A stretch of 64,000 nt of DNA from Pyropia yezoensis (lineage: Eukaryota > Rhodophyta > Bangiophyceae > Bangiales > Bangiaceae): assembly GCA_009829735.1 (NCBI GenBank), contig CM020618.1, positions 42,112,878-42,176,877 on the forward strand, in the 5' to 3' direction. The translations under genes and the position numbers were made by a program. Positions within the stretch are counted from its first letter, which is position 1. The number at the start of each line of letters is the position of its first letter. The notes beneath the pieces were generated by a model. That model did not search any database, was not told the origin of the DNA, and worked only from the letters and a program-made list of their open reading frames with translations. This document shows, piece by piece, positions 1-10,182 of this stretch.

Positions 1-81
1 CTGCCGTGACAGTGTCCGCCTCCCCTCCCCTCCCCCCCTCCCTCCTCCGCCGCCCCCCATTGTCGGCCGCCGCCCCACCAC

Positions 82-121
<40 letters not shown>

Positions 122-1023
122 GGCCCGTTTGGCCCCGTCGACGGCAACCACCCCCAGCGGCGGTGCCTCCTCCCTCCCTCCCCTCCTCTCCCCTCCCCCC
201 CTCCCCCCCCCCCCCCCCCCCCCCCCCGGGTGCCAGCCTCATCCCTTTTTGGCGGGCGCTCTTTCCCCCCCCCCCCCCCCGCTGCCTCTGCCTGCCACCC
301 TCTCTCCCCCCCCGGCGCGCGTGCCTCCTCCCCGCTTTGACCCCGCCGCGTGGGCGGCCACACCCGCAGGCAGGCGGGCGGGCGGGCAGGCACTCTCCCC
401 CCCGCCCGACGCGCCCACCCCCACTCCCACCCCCACCCCCACTCCCCCCCCCCGGGCTTCCCCCCGCGCCGCCACCACCACCTCCGCTCCCTACCGTTGG
501 CGCGGGCGGCGGCCCCCGTCGGCAGTGACCGACGGCCACAGCACGGTGCAGGGCGCCCGTTGGCAGCGTCGTTGACGCGGGGTGGGGGCGCGGGGGGGGG
601 GGAGGACGGGGCGGGGGGGGGGGGGGGTGGGGGAGGTGTTTGCACCGGCAGCGCGGCGCTGCAGACCAGACCCGGCGGGGGGGGGGGGGGGGGGGCACTG
701 GCCACCGACGGGCCCCGACGGCGGCGGCGCTGTCTCTGCTCCGCCCTCCGCGGCCTCGTCGGGCCACCGCGGCGACGGTCCGCTACGCCTATTCCCCCCC
801 CCCCCCCCCCCCCCCCCCTCCTCCCCCGCGCCGACTCTTTTTTTTTCACTCCCCAGACGAGGGGGAGCCTGCCGCGCACGGCTTTCCCCATCGGCTGGCG
901 CTCCCCGCCTCACCCCCCCGCGCGTTTGCTCGTCAGTGCGCCCGCCCCCGCCCTTTTGGCGCGCGCTGACGTAAGGTACCTTTGGCCCTTTTTTTTTTTT
1001 TTTTTTCTTCTTTTCACTTGCCG

Positions 1024-1054
<31 letters not shown>

Positions 1055-1064
1055 ACCCGCTGCG
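1..1064. other. Low-complexity GC-rich stretch with no supportable gene
   Basis: This stretch is dominated by C runs (about 204-226, 794-817 and 1022-1053), CCG repeats near 85-118, a G run near 613-627 and a T run near 991-1006. Several frames are open on both strands, but they encode only Pro, Gly, Ala and Arg tracts and have no shared start or domain. The T run followed by a C run just before 1065 could belong to the 5' UTR or an intron of the ORF beginning there. I see no RNA gene or repeat element in it. Confidence 0.6.
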
Positions 1065-1295
1065 ATGGAGTGGAAGGCGGATACGCCCTCCTTCCGTTCC
1101 CTCTCCGCGCTGCTGTGGCGCAAGCCCGGCGGCGTGCCCGCCTCCCCCCGCCCGCGTGGCCGGGAGGCGGCCACCGGCGGCGGCGGCACCGGCGGCGGTG
1201 GTGGTGGGGGTGGGGGTGGTGGTGGCGGCAGCAGTGTGGGCAGCGGGCGGCGGGGGCGGCGGTGGGGTGGCGCCGCCCCCCCTGGGGGGGCGTCC

Positions 1296-1327
<32 letters not shown>

Positions 1328-2081
1328 TGCGGCCGCCTCCACCGCCGCGTCGCGCATGACGTCCGCGTCAGCGGTGGCGGCGCGGCTGGCAGAGGAGGCG
1401 GCCGACGCGGCGGTCGACGCGGGGATGGACGCGGGCGGCTGGGGCGGCGGCTGCGGCATGGAGTGCGGCGGGGGGGGGGACGGCGGCGCGCCCGGCTGGC
1501 CACCGCCGCCGCCGCCCCCGCCGGGGGCGGCGGCCGCCGGCTCGGCCGACTGGTACGGCGAGCTCCCCGCCTACGTGGAGGGCCTGTCGTCGGCGTCGCC
1601 GAGCCACTCCCCCGCCGCGTCGGCCGCGTCGGCGGCGTCGTCGGCACGGACGGTGCCGACGCCGCCGCGGGGGGGGGTGGGCGGCGGGTGGGCGTGGGGG
1701 GGGGGCCCCGCCGACGACCGCCAGCCCTTTGTTAACACAGACCCGGCGCGGCCGGGCGGACCCCGCCCCGCCCCTGTGCTGCCGCCGCCGCCGCTGCCGC
1801 CGCCGCCGCCGCTGCGGTCGCCGCCGTCACCGGCGGCGGCGGCGGCGGCGGCGGCCGCCGGTGGGGAGCGGCGGCGGCCGCCCCGCGGGGCGCTGCTGGT
1901 GGCCAGCCGCAGCCACCACCCGGGGGATGGGGTCGTCCGGCGGGCGACCGCCGCGGCGGTGGCGGCGGCCGCCCGCCGCCGGCGGTCTTCGGTGGACACG
2001 CCCAAGCGGGGGCGTGGCGGCGGCGGAGGTGGCGGCGGAGGTGGTGGCGGCGGTGGTGGTGATGGGGGGGGGGACGCCAAA

Positions 2082-2121
<40 letters not shown>

Positions 2122-3251
2122 GCGCCATGTCCCCGCCCCGTGTGGGTGGTGGTGTTGGTGGCGGCGGCGGCAACGGCGGCGGCGGCGGCGGCGGGTGGGG
2201 TGGCGGGGGGCGGCCCCCCCCGCGGGCGTTGCTGCCCCCCCCGCCCCGGGCGCCGGCGCGGTGGTCCGACAGCCTCTTGCGGCTGGGCCACGACGCCATC
2301 CGGCGGGAGGCGGCGGACCTGGCAACGATGCTGGATGCGCTCGCGGGCGGCGGCGGCGGCAGCAGCGCCGGCGGGCGGCGGCCGCCGTCGGCGGCGCTGC
2401 CGCCAATGGACGACTTTAACGCCTGGTGGGCCACCTGGGACCGCCTGGTCATCGCCGAGGTGGCGCTCGTCACCGGCACGCTGCTGCCCTTCCTGGCCGC
2501 CCAGGGGGTTGCGCCGCCTCCTGGCCTGGGCGACCCGGCGGCGCGGGTGGCGGCGCTCGCCGCCGCCCGCGCCGACCGCGCCGCCGCGGCGACGGTGGGC
2601 GCCCACGACGCGGCGGTGCGGGCCTACACCGCCGCCCTGGGGGGGTGGATGGCCGCCCTTGACGGCACCACCCGCCGGGTCCGGCCGGCGGGGGGGCGGC
2701 GCTCCCGACAGCCGCCCCCCGGGCCGGCTACGGCGGGGGCTCCCCGCGCGACAGCGGCGGCGGCGGCGGACGCGGCGGCGGTCGCGTCGACGCCGCCGCC
2801 GCCATCGCCGCCAGCGGGCGCCCACGACGACGGCCGGTCTGGGTCCCTGTCGGTGGTAACCGCGTCGACGCCGCGGCGGTCACGGTCGCCGTCAGCGGCA
2901 GCGGCGGCAGCAGCGGCGGCGGCGGCGGCGGCAGCGGCCGCTGCCAGCCCCTCCACCGCCGGCGCCATGGCCGACGCCCTCGACACGGCGGTGGCGGGCC
3001 TCGGCTGCGAGGCCGAGGCGCGTGCCGCCCTGGTCGCCGCCGTCCGGCGGGTGCGGCGGCGGCGGCGGCCGGCCGACGTGCTGCTGCTGGCACGGGGCGT
3101 TGGGTGGGACGGGAGCAGGGGGGCGGGGGGGGGGTTGGGGGGGGACCCCTCGTCGCCGCCGCCCGCTCCCGCTCGTGGACGGGCGGCGGCAGGGGGGGGG
3201 GGCCGACGCGGCGGCCGCGGCGGCGGCCGCCGCGGCCGCCGCCGCCGCTGA
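1065..3251 (+). CDS. Hypothetical Ala/Gly/Pro-rich protein, probable frameshift near its 3' end
   Basis: A 728-codon open frame starts at an ATG at 1065. About 70% of it is Ala, Gly, Pro or Arg homopolymer. Two parts look like folded protein. Around residues 395-475 there is an amphipathic helical stretch with GHDAIRREAADL, then WATWDRLVIAEVALV and LLPFLAAQGV, which faintly recalls a hemerythrin-like (HHE) helix pair but lacks a clear second His-x3-Glu. Around residues 635-670 there is a helical stretch after a poly-Ala tract. The ORF ends in Arg repeats at 3251. In another frame the sequence continues as AWARSHVAGGRL and further helical protein to a TGA at 3388-3390. The switch falls at a G run near 3192-3201, so a one-base homopolymer error or mutation could hide a C-terminus ending at 3390. 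Function is unknown. Confidence 0.45.
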
Positions 3252-3390
3252 CGCGTGGGCGCGGTCGCACGTGGCGGGCGGGCGGCTGGGGGCGGGCGTC
3301 GCCCGCCGGCGGCTGCGGGCAGACCACCTGCGGCTGGTCGAGCGGGTGGTGGCTGCCGCCCGGGGGGAGCCGGCGGGCCGGGGGGCATGA

Positions 3391-3740
3391 CGCGGGCGGG
3401 GGGGGGGGGGGGGGGGGGGTCGCGGAAGCGGGGTCGTGGCGGCGGGGTGAGTCGAGTCGTGTCAAAGCGCGCCGCACCAGCCGGTGCGGCCGTCCCATGT
3501 CATCTTGCCCTTGTCTGCGACGGTTTCCTTCCCCCCCCCGCCCCCCCGCCCCCCCGCTGCAACCCCGCGGCCCCCTTCCAGACGGCCCCACCCGCAGAAC
3601 GTGCCATAGGGGGGCCCCCAGCGTCGCAGCGGACACGCCGCGGCCAGGGCCGCCCGCGCTGGCCACCTCTGTTGACGCGCGGCCGCCACGCGGCTTCCCC
3701 CCCCCCCCCCCCCCCCCTCACGTTTGCCACCTTTCAACGG
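3391..3740. other. Non-coding low-complexity spacer
   Basis: This holds a G run of about 20 bases (3400-3419), C-rich blocks near 3530-3560 and a C run near 3699-3716. It ends immediately outside the terminal repeat of the DIRS-like element. I see no gene. Confidence 0.6.
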
Positions 3741-3770
3741 TTACCAATGCAAGGGAGCCCGCGTATGCCA
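3741..3770 (-). repeat. Split direct repeat B2 (outer end of DIRS-like element)
   Basis: This 30-bp sequence begins ttaccaatgcaagg on the plus strand and is repeated exactly at 4229-4258. It is the outermost 3' end of the element on the minus strand. Confidence 0.8.
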
Positions 3771-3928
3771 TGTGACGTTTCCGTTTAATAGGTGAGTTGC
3801 AGACCAATAAAAACTCCGGAATAAGTCCAGAAATCAAGAAAACCAACCCAGAAGTAGAACGTTCTAGGTTGACAAACAATGGTTCGTGCATAGCGCGGTA
3901 TCCCGTGTCCCAGGGTGGGAAGGTGGGA
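3771..3928. other. 158-bp AT-richer spacer between A2 and B2
   Basis: In the simplest PAT/Ngaro scheme A2 and B2 adjoin. Here 158 bp of clearly AT-richer sequence lie between them. I find no matching stretch beside A1 or B1. It may be part of the 3' UTR, a small insertion, or a longer A2 whose partner in A1 has been lost. Confidence 0.5.
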
Positions 3929-4228
3929 GGCGGAAAAACAGCGGACGTGTGGAGCACGGGGACCCATCGGACAGACGCGGGCGGCGTCGTCTTATGGCCA
4001 GCGCTGGGGGTGGATCCGATCTACCCGGCCGTGTGGCTACGGCGCGGGCTGCTGTTCGAGACAGCTGGTGCCGCCGTAAAATGATCACGGCGGGATCCGG
4101 CCCCGTTGCCTAACTCCTCGCTTGGGTCGGGCTTACCCGACCCAATCCTCGTCCTATGTCTTTTCGAGCTACCCCTCCAAGTCGACGCCCGGTGGTCAAT
4201 AACCGGCGGACAAACAGATACGGAGGGG
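3929..4228 (-). repeat. Split direct repeat A2 (300 bp)
   Basis: This is a direct copy of 8651-8950, the same length with three visible substitutions (acggg/agggg, gcggcg/gcgacg and ttcgag/ttcgcg). It abuts B1 at 4229 with no spacer, giving the B1-A2 junction that in PAT/Ngaro elements mirrors the circular intermediate. Confidence 0.85.
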
Positions 4229-4258
4229 TTACCAATGCAAGGGAGCCCGCGTATGCCA
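4229..4258 (-). repeat. Split direct repeat B1
   Basis: This is an exact 30-bp match to 3741-3770, lying directly beside A2 and just downstream (minus strand) of the recombinase stop codon at about 4288. Confidence 0.8.
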
Positions 4259-4287
4259 AACCAGATGGAGTACGCCCGCTTGCCCTG

Positions 4288-5400
4288 TTAAGCAGGGAGT
4301 AGGCGGGCGAAGAAAAACCAATCAAAGCGAGAGGGGACGGTCAGCGCGGAGATGTAGCTCTCGGCCAGTGTCCGCTCCGTTGTCGCGCTCAGCTCCGCAA
4401 TAGCGCCGCGGGTGACGCCGGCTGCGTTAGCCGAGGTTACGCCGCCCGACTTGAGGGAGTGCGACGCGTAGCAGGTGCCCACCGCGGGCGTGACCGCCAC
4501 GCGCGCGAGGCCGTCGCGCAGCCACTTGGTCAGCAAGCCGGAGGCGGCGCGCGCCTCGCAGGCGGTGAAGAGCCGGGAAGCCGCCGCGTAGCCGGCCGCG
4601 CGGCGCTCGCGCACCAGTCGTGAGATGAGCACGTAAGGTAGGTCGGCGACGCCGTCCACACCGGCCGGCATGGTGCGGGTGATGAGCCCCTTGCGTGCCG
4701 CTGTCTTTTGGTGCAGGATCTTGTACGAGACAGAGCCGTCCGGGCGGGGGTCGACGTCCTCGAGGGTGAGCCGGGTGATGTCCTTGGCGCGTCGCATCCA
4801 CCAGTACTGCATCACAAGAGCCGTCAATCGCCGCCGGAGGGGGGGTGGTGACGTCGACGCCAGGCGCGCCAGCTTCCAGGCCGCGTGCGATGGCAGCGGC
4901 GTGCGGACCGTAGTTGTCACGGGCCGTAGGGCCAGGCCCGCGCGCCGGTAGCCGCTCTTGGCCTCACGGACGGCCTCGTGGTCGCAGGGGTTGACGAGCC
5001 CAGCCGCTAGGTGGCGCTTGCGTATGGCCGCCAGCACGGGCTTGAGGGAGCTCGCAACCAAGGTGCCCTGCCGCCAGCAGTGGCCGAGAAAGGCCGTCAC
5101 CGTCGCGGTGGACGCGGGCAGGGACCGCCGGCCGTGGGCAGAGCAGTAATCCTTGAACCGCTTCCACCCGCCGTCGAACGTAGATGCGGTGGCGTCGACG
5201 ATGCTCCAGTTTCGAAGCCAGCGGGCGGCAGCGGCGTCAGCGCCGCCGCGGGGTTCGGCACCCGCCAAAGCGTGCCGCTGGTCGCGGCGCCACCGCGCCG
5301 CGGCGTTCGCCCGCCATGCCGCCGACGCCGCCACTCGGCGCGCGCTGCCGCCGCGTGGTGCTTGTGCTGCTGCGCCGCTGTCTTGCCACCGCTTACGAAG
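4288..5400 (-). CDS. Tyrosine recombinase of the DIRS-like element
   Basis: This enzyme would integrate the circular cDNA of the element by strand exchange. The reading frame is open from 6351, but recombinase-like sequence starts only near 5400, so the true start is not fixed. The N-terminal core-binding part contains DGGWKRFKDYCSAHG. The catalytic part carries the first Arg in WWMRRAKDITRLTLEDV, an HSLKSGGVTSANAAG box and a C-terminal candidate nucleophile in LAESYIS. In tyrosine recombinases the box is normally His-x-x-Arg; here it reads His-Ser-Leu-Lys, so the second catalytic Arg is a Lys in this copy. The ORF overlaps the end of the upstream RNase H/methyltransferase frame (to 5097) in a different frame, as is usual in DIRS elements. 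It ends just before repeat B1. Confidence 0.8.
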   Translation of the reverse strand, partial: LRKRWQDSGAAAQAPRGGSARRVAASAAWRANAAARWRRDQRHALAGAEPRGGADAAAARWLRNWSIVDATASTFDGGWKRFKDYCSAHGRRSLPASTATVTAFLGHCWRQGTLVASSLKPVLAAIRKRHLAAGLVNPCDHEAVREAKSGYRRAGLALRPVTTTVRTPLPSHAAWKLARLASTSPPPLRRRLTALVMQYWWMRRAKDITRLTLEDVDPRPDGSVSYKILHQKTAARKGLITRTMPAGVDGVADLPYVLISRLVRERRAAGYAAASRLFTACEARAASGLLTKWLRDGLARVAVTPAVGTCYASHSLKSGGVTSANAAGVTRGAIAELSATTERTLAESYISALTVPSRFDWFFFARLLPA

Positions 5401-7832
5401 CGGAAAACTGCGATTCGCCAGCGGGGATGGCGCGCTGGTCGGGCGCCGTGGCCGCACGCAAAGAGGCCCGCCGTGCGTGGCAACAGGTAGGCCTCCTGCG
5501 CGCGTGCCACGGCTGGGGCCCACCATTCTTGTGCCGTCCACACCGGCAGCAGCACCGTGGCCGTGGCCGCCTCTTTGTAGACGTTGTTCAGGACGCGCGA
5601 TGCTTGGCTGAAGGGCGGGTTGATCCAGTTGTTCTCCCCCGCCCATCTCACCGAGAAAGCGTCGACGGCCTCGGAGCCGGCCACGTACGCCCTTGAGTTG
5701 AAGCGCTGACATACGGCGTTCAGGGGCGTCGCGAACCGGTCCACCGTATGGCAGCCGTACCGCTGCTGGAGCAGGTCGAACATCGCCGGCGTAAGGCGCC
5801 AGTCGTCCTTGTCCGACTGGCGGGAGAGGCTGTCGGCCCAAACATTGGCCACCGACGGTAGCCACGCGGCCCGTAGCGCCACGCGGTAGAGCTTGGCGAC
5901 TGCGTGCAGCTTGCGCAGCTCGGTCATCAGGGCGGGCGACCGGCTGGAGAAGCCGTTGATGACGTGCATCGCCACTCGGCTGTCGACCCGCAGCTGTAGC
6001 AGGCCTTCCGCTCCGAGGAGCTGGGCGCCGAACGCCAGCAAGCAGAAGCGAACCGCGGCCACCTCCTTGATATTGATGTGGAGGTTGCGCTCCGCGGCCG
6101 TGAAGAAGCCCGCCGCGGGCAGCAGGTGTTGCCAATGGCCGCCCCACCCGTATGGGGAGGCGTCTGTCGTCAGCGTTCCCAGCGTTGTCGGCCACATGGC
6201 CCGGCCTATGCCGGGCTCGGTACCGAGGTGGAAGAACCACTTGAGATCCCGTACTGCGCCGTGGGACAGGGTCGAGTCGCGGCCGTTGGTGCAGTGCGCG
6301 TCGTAAAGGCGGCGCAGGTAGAACCGCGCCGACGGGATGGCAAGGTAGCACGACACGGCCAGCCCTGAAAACTGCTGCAAGCGCTTGGAGTTGACTCGAC
6401 GAGAGCGCCTGGCTGCCTCCGACAGCAGCGCCTTAGCCTGGCCCAGCAACTTGTTGAGGCGTGTCGCGGGAAGGAGAACCAGCTGTCTCGTCGTGTCCAC
6501 CAGGAACCCGAGGAGGGGGAGCTGACGGGTGCCGACCACCTCGCCCTTGCGTGGGTGTACCTGGACGCCCAACCTCTCGAAGCACTTGAGGATCTCGGCG
6601 CGGCCCCGGGTGGCGTCGGCCTTGGTCTACGGCACCGACCGTCGGCCTGTCGCCGCGAAGTCGTCGACGTACGCAATGAGGCGAAAGCCTTGCAAGCGTA
6701 GCGCGGCGACGACCGGCCGCATCATCTTGGTCCATACCCAAGGGCTCAGGCGCATGCCAAAGGGGAGCACCCGTGGCTCGTAGACGACGCCGTTTACGAT
6801 GAACCGGAAGTACTTGCGGTGTGCTGGGTAGATCCTTACGTGGTAGAAGGCGTCCTTGACGTCCCAGGACGTTAGGTGGTGGTCCGGCACCAACGTTGAC
6901 AGGAAGGCGGGAAGCCGCTGGTAGTGGAAGATCCGCTTTTTGATGTGCGCGTTTATGCGCCGTAGGTCGATCACCAGCCGCGGCTTGCTTCCGTAGACCA
7001 CGAACGACGGGGACACCCACGGGGAGCCCGCCCCGGCCGCTTGCGACAGCCTTGTGACGTAGCCGGCGGCCAACCAGGCGTCCACCTCCGTTCCGCACCA
7101 CAGTGCCTCCACGGCAGGCATGGGATAACCCGCCGATCTCGTCGGTGGGGGCGTCCGCTCCCAAGGTACCTGGAAGCCAAAGCGGATCGTCCGCAGCACC
7201 CAGTAGGCGGCGCCCATCGCCGCCCATGCCGCGAGCGAGTTGAACAGCGTTGCGTAAGGGGCGGCTGCTGCCGCCGCGTCGTCCGCTTGTTGTACTCGCC
7301 TGGCGTGCCGCCTTGCCCGCGAGTCCGGCCGGCGGCGCGTGCTTGCCTTGGTGTACACCCTGCCCCCCGGCAGGCGAGAGGGCAGGGCCGACCCCCGATT
7401 ACGGCGGAGGGTCGGCGACGCCGGCGAGCTGCCGAGCTCAGGCGCCCCGGTTGGGACGCCCCCCCCCGGGCAGCTTGCTATCTTTGGTGCGGATGCTGTC
7501 TGCGTACCGGTCCCCGTGGCGCTTGGCGGCAACCCGGACCAGGCTCGCGTTCTGCGCCGTCGAGAGGTAGTCCCACGCCGGGCAGTAGATGTCCTGGTCC
7601 TGGTTGTCGAACACCAACGTGCGTAGGGTCTCGCTGGCCGTCGGGTCGTGCGTGGAGAGCGTGATGACCTTGTACCGGGCGCTGACCAGCGTGAACAGCT
7701 GGCGCAAGGCGACCCGGGTGTGGACGTCGTAGGCAGCCGGCTGGCGGCCGGACTGCTCGGCGGCGTCCTCCCGCACGACCGCCCGGTTGTGAAGGGACTG
7801 GGCCCAGGCGGCAACGTTGTAGACAAACTCAA
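5097..7832 (-). pseudogene. DIRS-like pol: reverse transcriptase, RNase H and methyltransferase-like region, with an in-frame stop
   Basis: One frame runs from at least 7832 to 5097. It overlaps the end of gag (7438) in another frame, so expression by frameshift or reinitiation is likely. The RT part shows LVIDLRRINAHIKKR, DVKDAFYHVRI, LPFGMRLSPWVW and the YVDD active site near 6660-6671. A TAG at 6629-6627 follows shortly after YVDD. The same frame resumes with the RT thumb (LLGFLVDTTRQL), then RNase H (TTDASPYGWGGHW, LRVDSRVAMHVINGF, NVWADSLSRQ), then a stretch with DRFATPLNAVCQRF and NWINPPFS that matches the Dam-like methyltransferase region of DIRS/PAT elements. The single stop suggests recent inactivation, or suppression if the element is active. 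Confidence 0.8.
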
Positions 7833-8592
7833 GCTCGTGCGCCGCCTTGCCGCTCACCTTGGCCTGCACCCTCGCGTAGCGTGTGTCGCCCACGACGTCG
7901 AAGGGCGCCGGGTAGACGTGGCGCTGGTCAGTCTTGGGAGGCAGGACAAAGCCCCGGATGATGGGACGTGCCACCCGGATGCGCTTGATCTCGGCGGGGT
8001 CAAACGCGCTCCGATAAGGTGCGGGGCGGCGGTCGGCGGGGTGATGCCCGCCGTCGTCGTCGTCCAATGCGGGGTCGTCAAACTCTTCGCCGTCGTCGTC
8101 GTCGTCGTCGTCGTCGTCTTGATCCGCGTCCTCGTCGGAAGGAGGAGGGGGAGGGGGAGGGCCACTGCCACCGCCGCCGCCGCCGCCGCCGCCACCGCCG
8201 CCGCTGCCGCCGCCACCGCCGTCGTTGCCGCCGTTGCGGCCGCCGCCGCCGCCGCCGCCGCCGCCTTGTCCGCGTCTTCCACTGACTCCGCCCACACCAC
8301 CGCCGCCGTTTGCGTTGACCTCGCCGGCCGCGTCGCCAGCGTCGTTGCCAGCGGCGCTGCCGGCCGCCGCGGCGCCGCTACCGCGGCGCGGCGTACCGGC
8401 GGGCTCCTTGCCTCGGCGGGGGCGGTCGATCACGTCCGCCGGCGCGGCCGCCAGCAGCAACGCGAAGAAAAGGATATAGGGGGTGGGGTTGATGGCCCCA
8501 GTAATAACCGTTGCCCAGTGGGCCGGCGCGGCGGGACGAGGGTCCGAGAGGCCGCTCCCCGAATGAGGGATAGGCGCCGAGATCGACGCCAT
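7438..8592 (-). CDS. Gag-like protein of the DIRS-like element
   Basis: This is the first ORF after repeat A1, by position the structural protein that packages element RNA. The open frame begins at 8649, but the first ATG is at 8592-8590 (MASISAPIPHSG), which I take as the start. The N-terminal half is Gly-rich and carries a poly-Asp tract encoded by a (GTC)n run at about 8091-8119 on the plus strand. The C-terminal half looks folded: IKRIRVARPIIRGFVLPP, then helical sequence with ELEFVYNVAAWAQSLHNR and a long alpha-helical tail. I see no zinc knuckle. It ends in TGA at 7440-7438, while the pol frame is already open across this region. Confidence 0.65.
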   Translation of the reverse strand: MASISAPIPHSGSGLSDPRPAAPAHWATVITGAINPTPYILFFALLLAAAPADVIDRPRRGKEPAGTPRRGSGAAAAGSAAGNDAGDAAGEVNANGGGGVGGVSGRRGQGGGGGGGGGRNGGNDGGGGGSGGGGGGGGGGGGSGPPPPPPPSDEDADQDDDDDDDDDGEEFDDPALDDDDGGHHPADRRPAPYRSAFDPAEIKRIRVARPIIRGFVLPPKTDQRHVYPAPFDVVGDTRYARVQAKVSGKAAHELEFVYNVAAWAQSLHNRAVVREDAAEQSGRQPAAYDVHTRVALRQLFTLVSARYKVITLSTHDPTASETLRTLVFDNQDQDIYCPAWDYLSTAQNASLVRVAAKRHGDRYADSIRTKDSKLPGGGRPNRGA

Positions 8593-8650
8593 GAGATCTG
8601 CAACTCCGCCACGTCCACCTGATTGGTAGACGCTGTTTTTCCCCCCCAAA

Positions 8651-8950
8651 GGCGGAAAAACAGCGGACGTGTGGAGCAGGGGGACCCATCGGACAGACGC
8701 GGGCGACGTCGTCTTATGGCCAGCGCTGGGGGTGGATCCGATCTACCCGGCCGTGTGGCTACGGCGCGGGCTGCTGTTCGAGACAGCTGGTGCCGCCGTA
8801 AAATGATCACGGCGGGATCCGGCCCCGTTGCCTAACTCCTCGCTTGGGTCGGGCTTACCCGACCCAATCCTCGTCCTATGTCTTTTCGCGCTACCCCTCC
8901 AAGTCGACGCCCGGTGGTCAATAACCGGCGGACAAACAGATACGGAGGGG
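8651..8950 (-). repeat. Split direct repeat A1 (300 bp, 5' end of DIRS-like element)
   Basis: This is the partner of A2 at 3929-4228. It is the outer 5' end on the minus strand and presumably holds the promoter. Homology stops abruptly at 8950 against flanking CCG-rich DNA and at 8651 on the inner side. Confidence 0.85.
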
Positions 8951-9376
8951 TCTGCCATCACCGCCGCCACCCACCGCATTGCCGCGCCGCCGCCGCAACC
9001 GCTGCCGCTGCCGCCGCCACCGCTGACGCTGCTGCTGGCCGCCCTCAGCGTCCCCCCCCCCCCCATCCGCAACGCCGCGCCGAGGCCGCCCGTGTCTGCG
9101 GGTCGCCCCCGACGGCAGCCGCCGCCGCCGCCGTGGCGGCTGTGGCCCAGTGTTCACCGCCGCCGCCGCTGCCGCCGCCGCCGCTGCCGCCGCCGCTGGC
9201 CGCCGCTGGCCGCCGCGAGTAGCGGGAGGGGGGGAGGGTGCTTCACCCTCTCCCAGCGCGGCGGCGGCGGCGACGCCTACGGCGGCTGCCCCTCGGCGGC
9301 GGCGGCGGTGGGCCGCACTGCGGCGGCGGCCCGGCCGCGGCGGCCGTCGGCGGCGGGGCAAGGACGGATACACATC
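8951..9376. other. CCG/GCC-rich spacer between two retrotransposons
   Basis: This strip of presumed host DNA lies between the DIRS-like element and Ty3-A. It is almost entirely CCG, GCC and CTG triplets plus a C run near 9051-9063. Frames are open in several phases but give only Pro, Ala or Arg repeats. Its continuation lies beyond Ty3-A at 19116. Confidence 0.55.
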
Positions 9377-10066
9377 TGTAGGGACCCTATGGGCCCTCCA
9401 CGTGGGGGGACCTCGAAGAGATCGCGTCGTACCCCTGTGCCCACCTTCCTAGTGAGGAGGACGGGGCCGATTTGGCCCCTTGGGATTTTACTGGCTTCCG
9501 ATTGGTCCCCTCCTATGGAGATGGGACCGGGTCGCCATTGGTTCTGGAGCCCATGTTGGGATTTCCAGTGTATGGGAATTTCCCCTGACCGGAATTGGCC
9601 ATTGGTCAATATTCCGGGATGGGATGCATTTGGGGTTTGGATTTTGATTGTGTATTTTGCGTGATTGTGAGATTGGGGAGATCTTGAGTGTTGGCACTGA
9701 TGTCCGGCGGGGCTCCTCTTCCCCGTATCTTGGAGATTCCTGCCCCGCTGGTAGGGATGATCCGTGGGGGAGGGGGCCCTCCGGACATGTTGGAGGGTTT
9801 TGATTGGCTCGCACGTGGCCTGGGTTGGAGGGTTGCTGGGTGCGGGTGAGAGAGGGTAAGAGTGTGCGTGGGGGTGCGCGTTGCTTCCCCCTTCGAAAAA
9901 AACAGACTTGCGTGTGCTTGAACACTGTCGTCCTGGTCGCGGATCCCCGCGTGAACCAGCCAGGCGGTCGGCGGTTCGGTATCTCTCCTGTCTCCCCGCG
10001 TTCTTGGTGGGTTGTTTCTCTGTGTGTTCTGGGTGCTACGCGCCTAAGGTACGTAAAACCATTACA
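9377..10066 (+). repeat. 5' LTR of Ty3-A
   Basis: It is 690 bp long, TG...CA-bounded, and repeated at 18426-19115 with three visible substitutions. It would contain the element's promoter and RNA start. Confidence 0.9.
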
Positions 10067-10068
10067 TT

Positions 10069-10085
10069 TGGTGGATCAGCGGGGG
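10069..10085 (+). promoter_or_regulatory. Putative primer-binding site of Ty3-A
   Basis: Two bases after the 5' LTR lies TGGTGGATCAGCGGGGG, which starts with the TGG that pairs with a tRNA CCA end. Ty3-B has the closely similar TGGTGGAGCAGCAGGGG at the same place. I cannot name the priming tRNA. The tRNA-Gly in this window does not match. Confidence 0.6.
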
Positions 10086-10182
10086 AGGGGACTAGGTTCC
10101 TTCTGGCCAAAGGGGTCTAACCCTTCTTCGAACTCTTTCTGTGGTTGCGCTCTGTCTTCCCTAAGGGAACGCGGTTGTAGTG

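Larger units (their letters stand above)
3741..8950 (-). mobile_element. DIRS-order (PAT-like) tyrosine-recombinase retrotransposon with split direct repeats
   Basis: The element reads on the minus strand: repeat A1 (8950-8651), gag-like ORF, RT-RNase H-methyltransferase ORF, tyrosine recombinase ORF, repeat B1 (4258-4229), repeat A2 (4228-3929), a 158-bp spacer, and repeat B2 (3770-3741). An A1-ORFs-B1-A2-B2 order is the known hallmark of PAT and Ngaro elements, and a methyltransferase-like region after RNase H favours PAT over Ngaro. A1 and A2 are both exactly 300 bp, with three differences that I can see (one near each end and one in the middle). B1 and B2 are identical over 30 bp. There is no LTR, integrase or target duplication, as expected for this order. 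The pol frame has an in-frame stop, so this copy is probably not autonomous. Confidence 0.85.
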
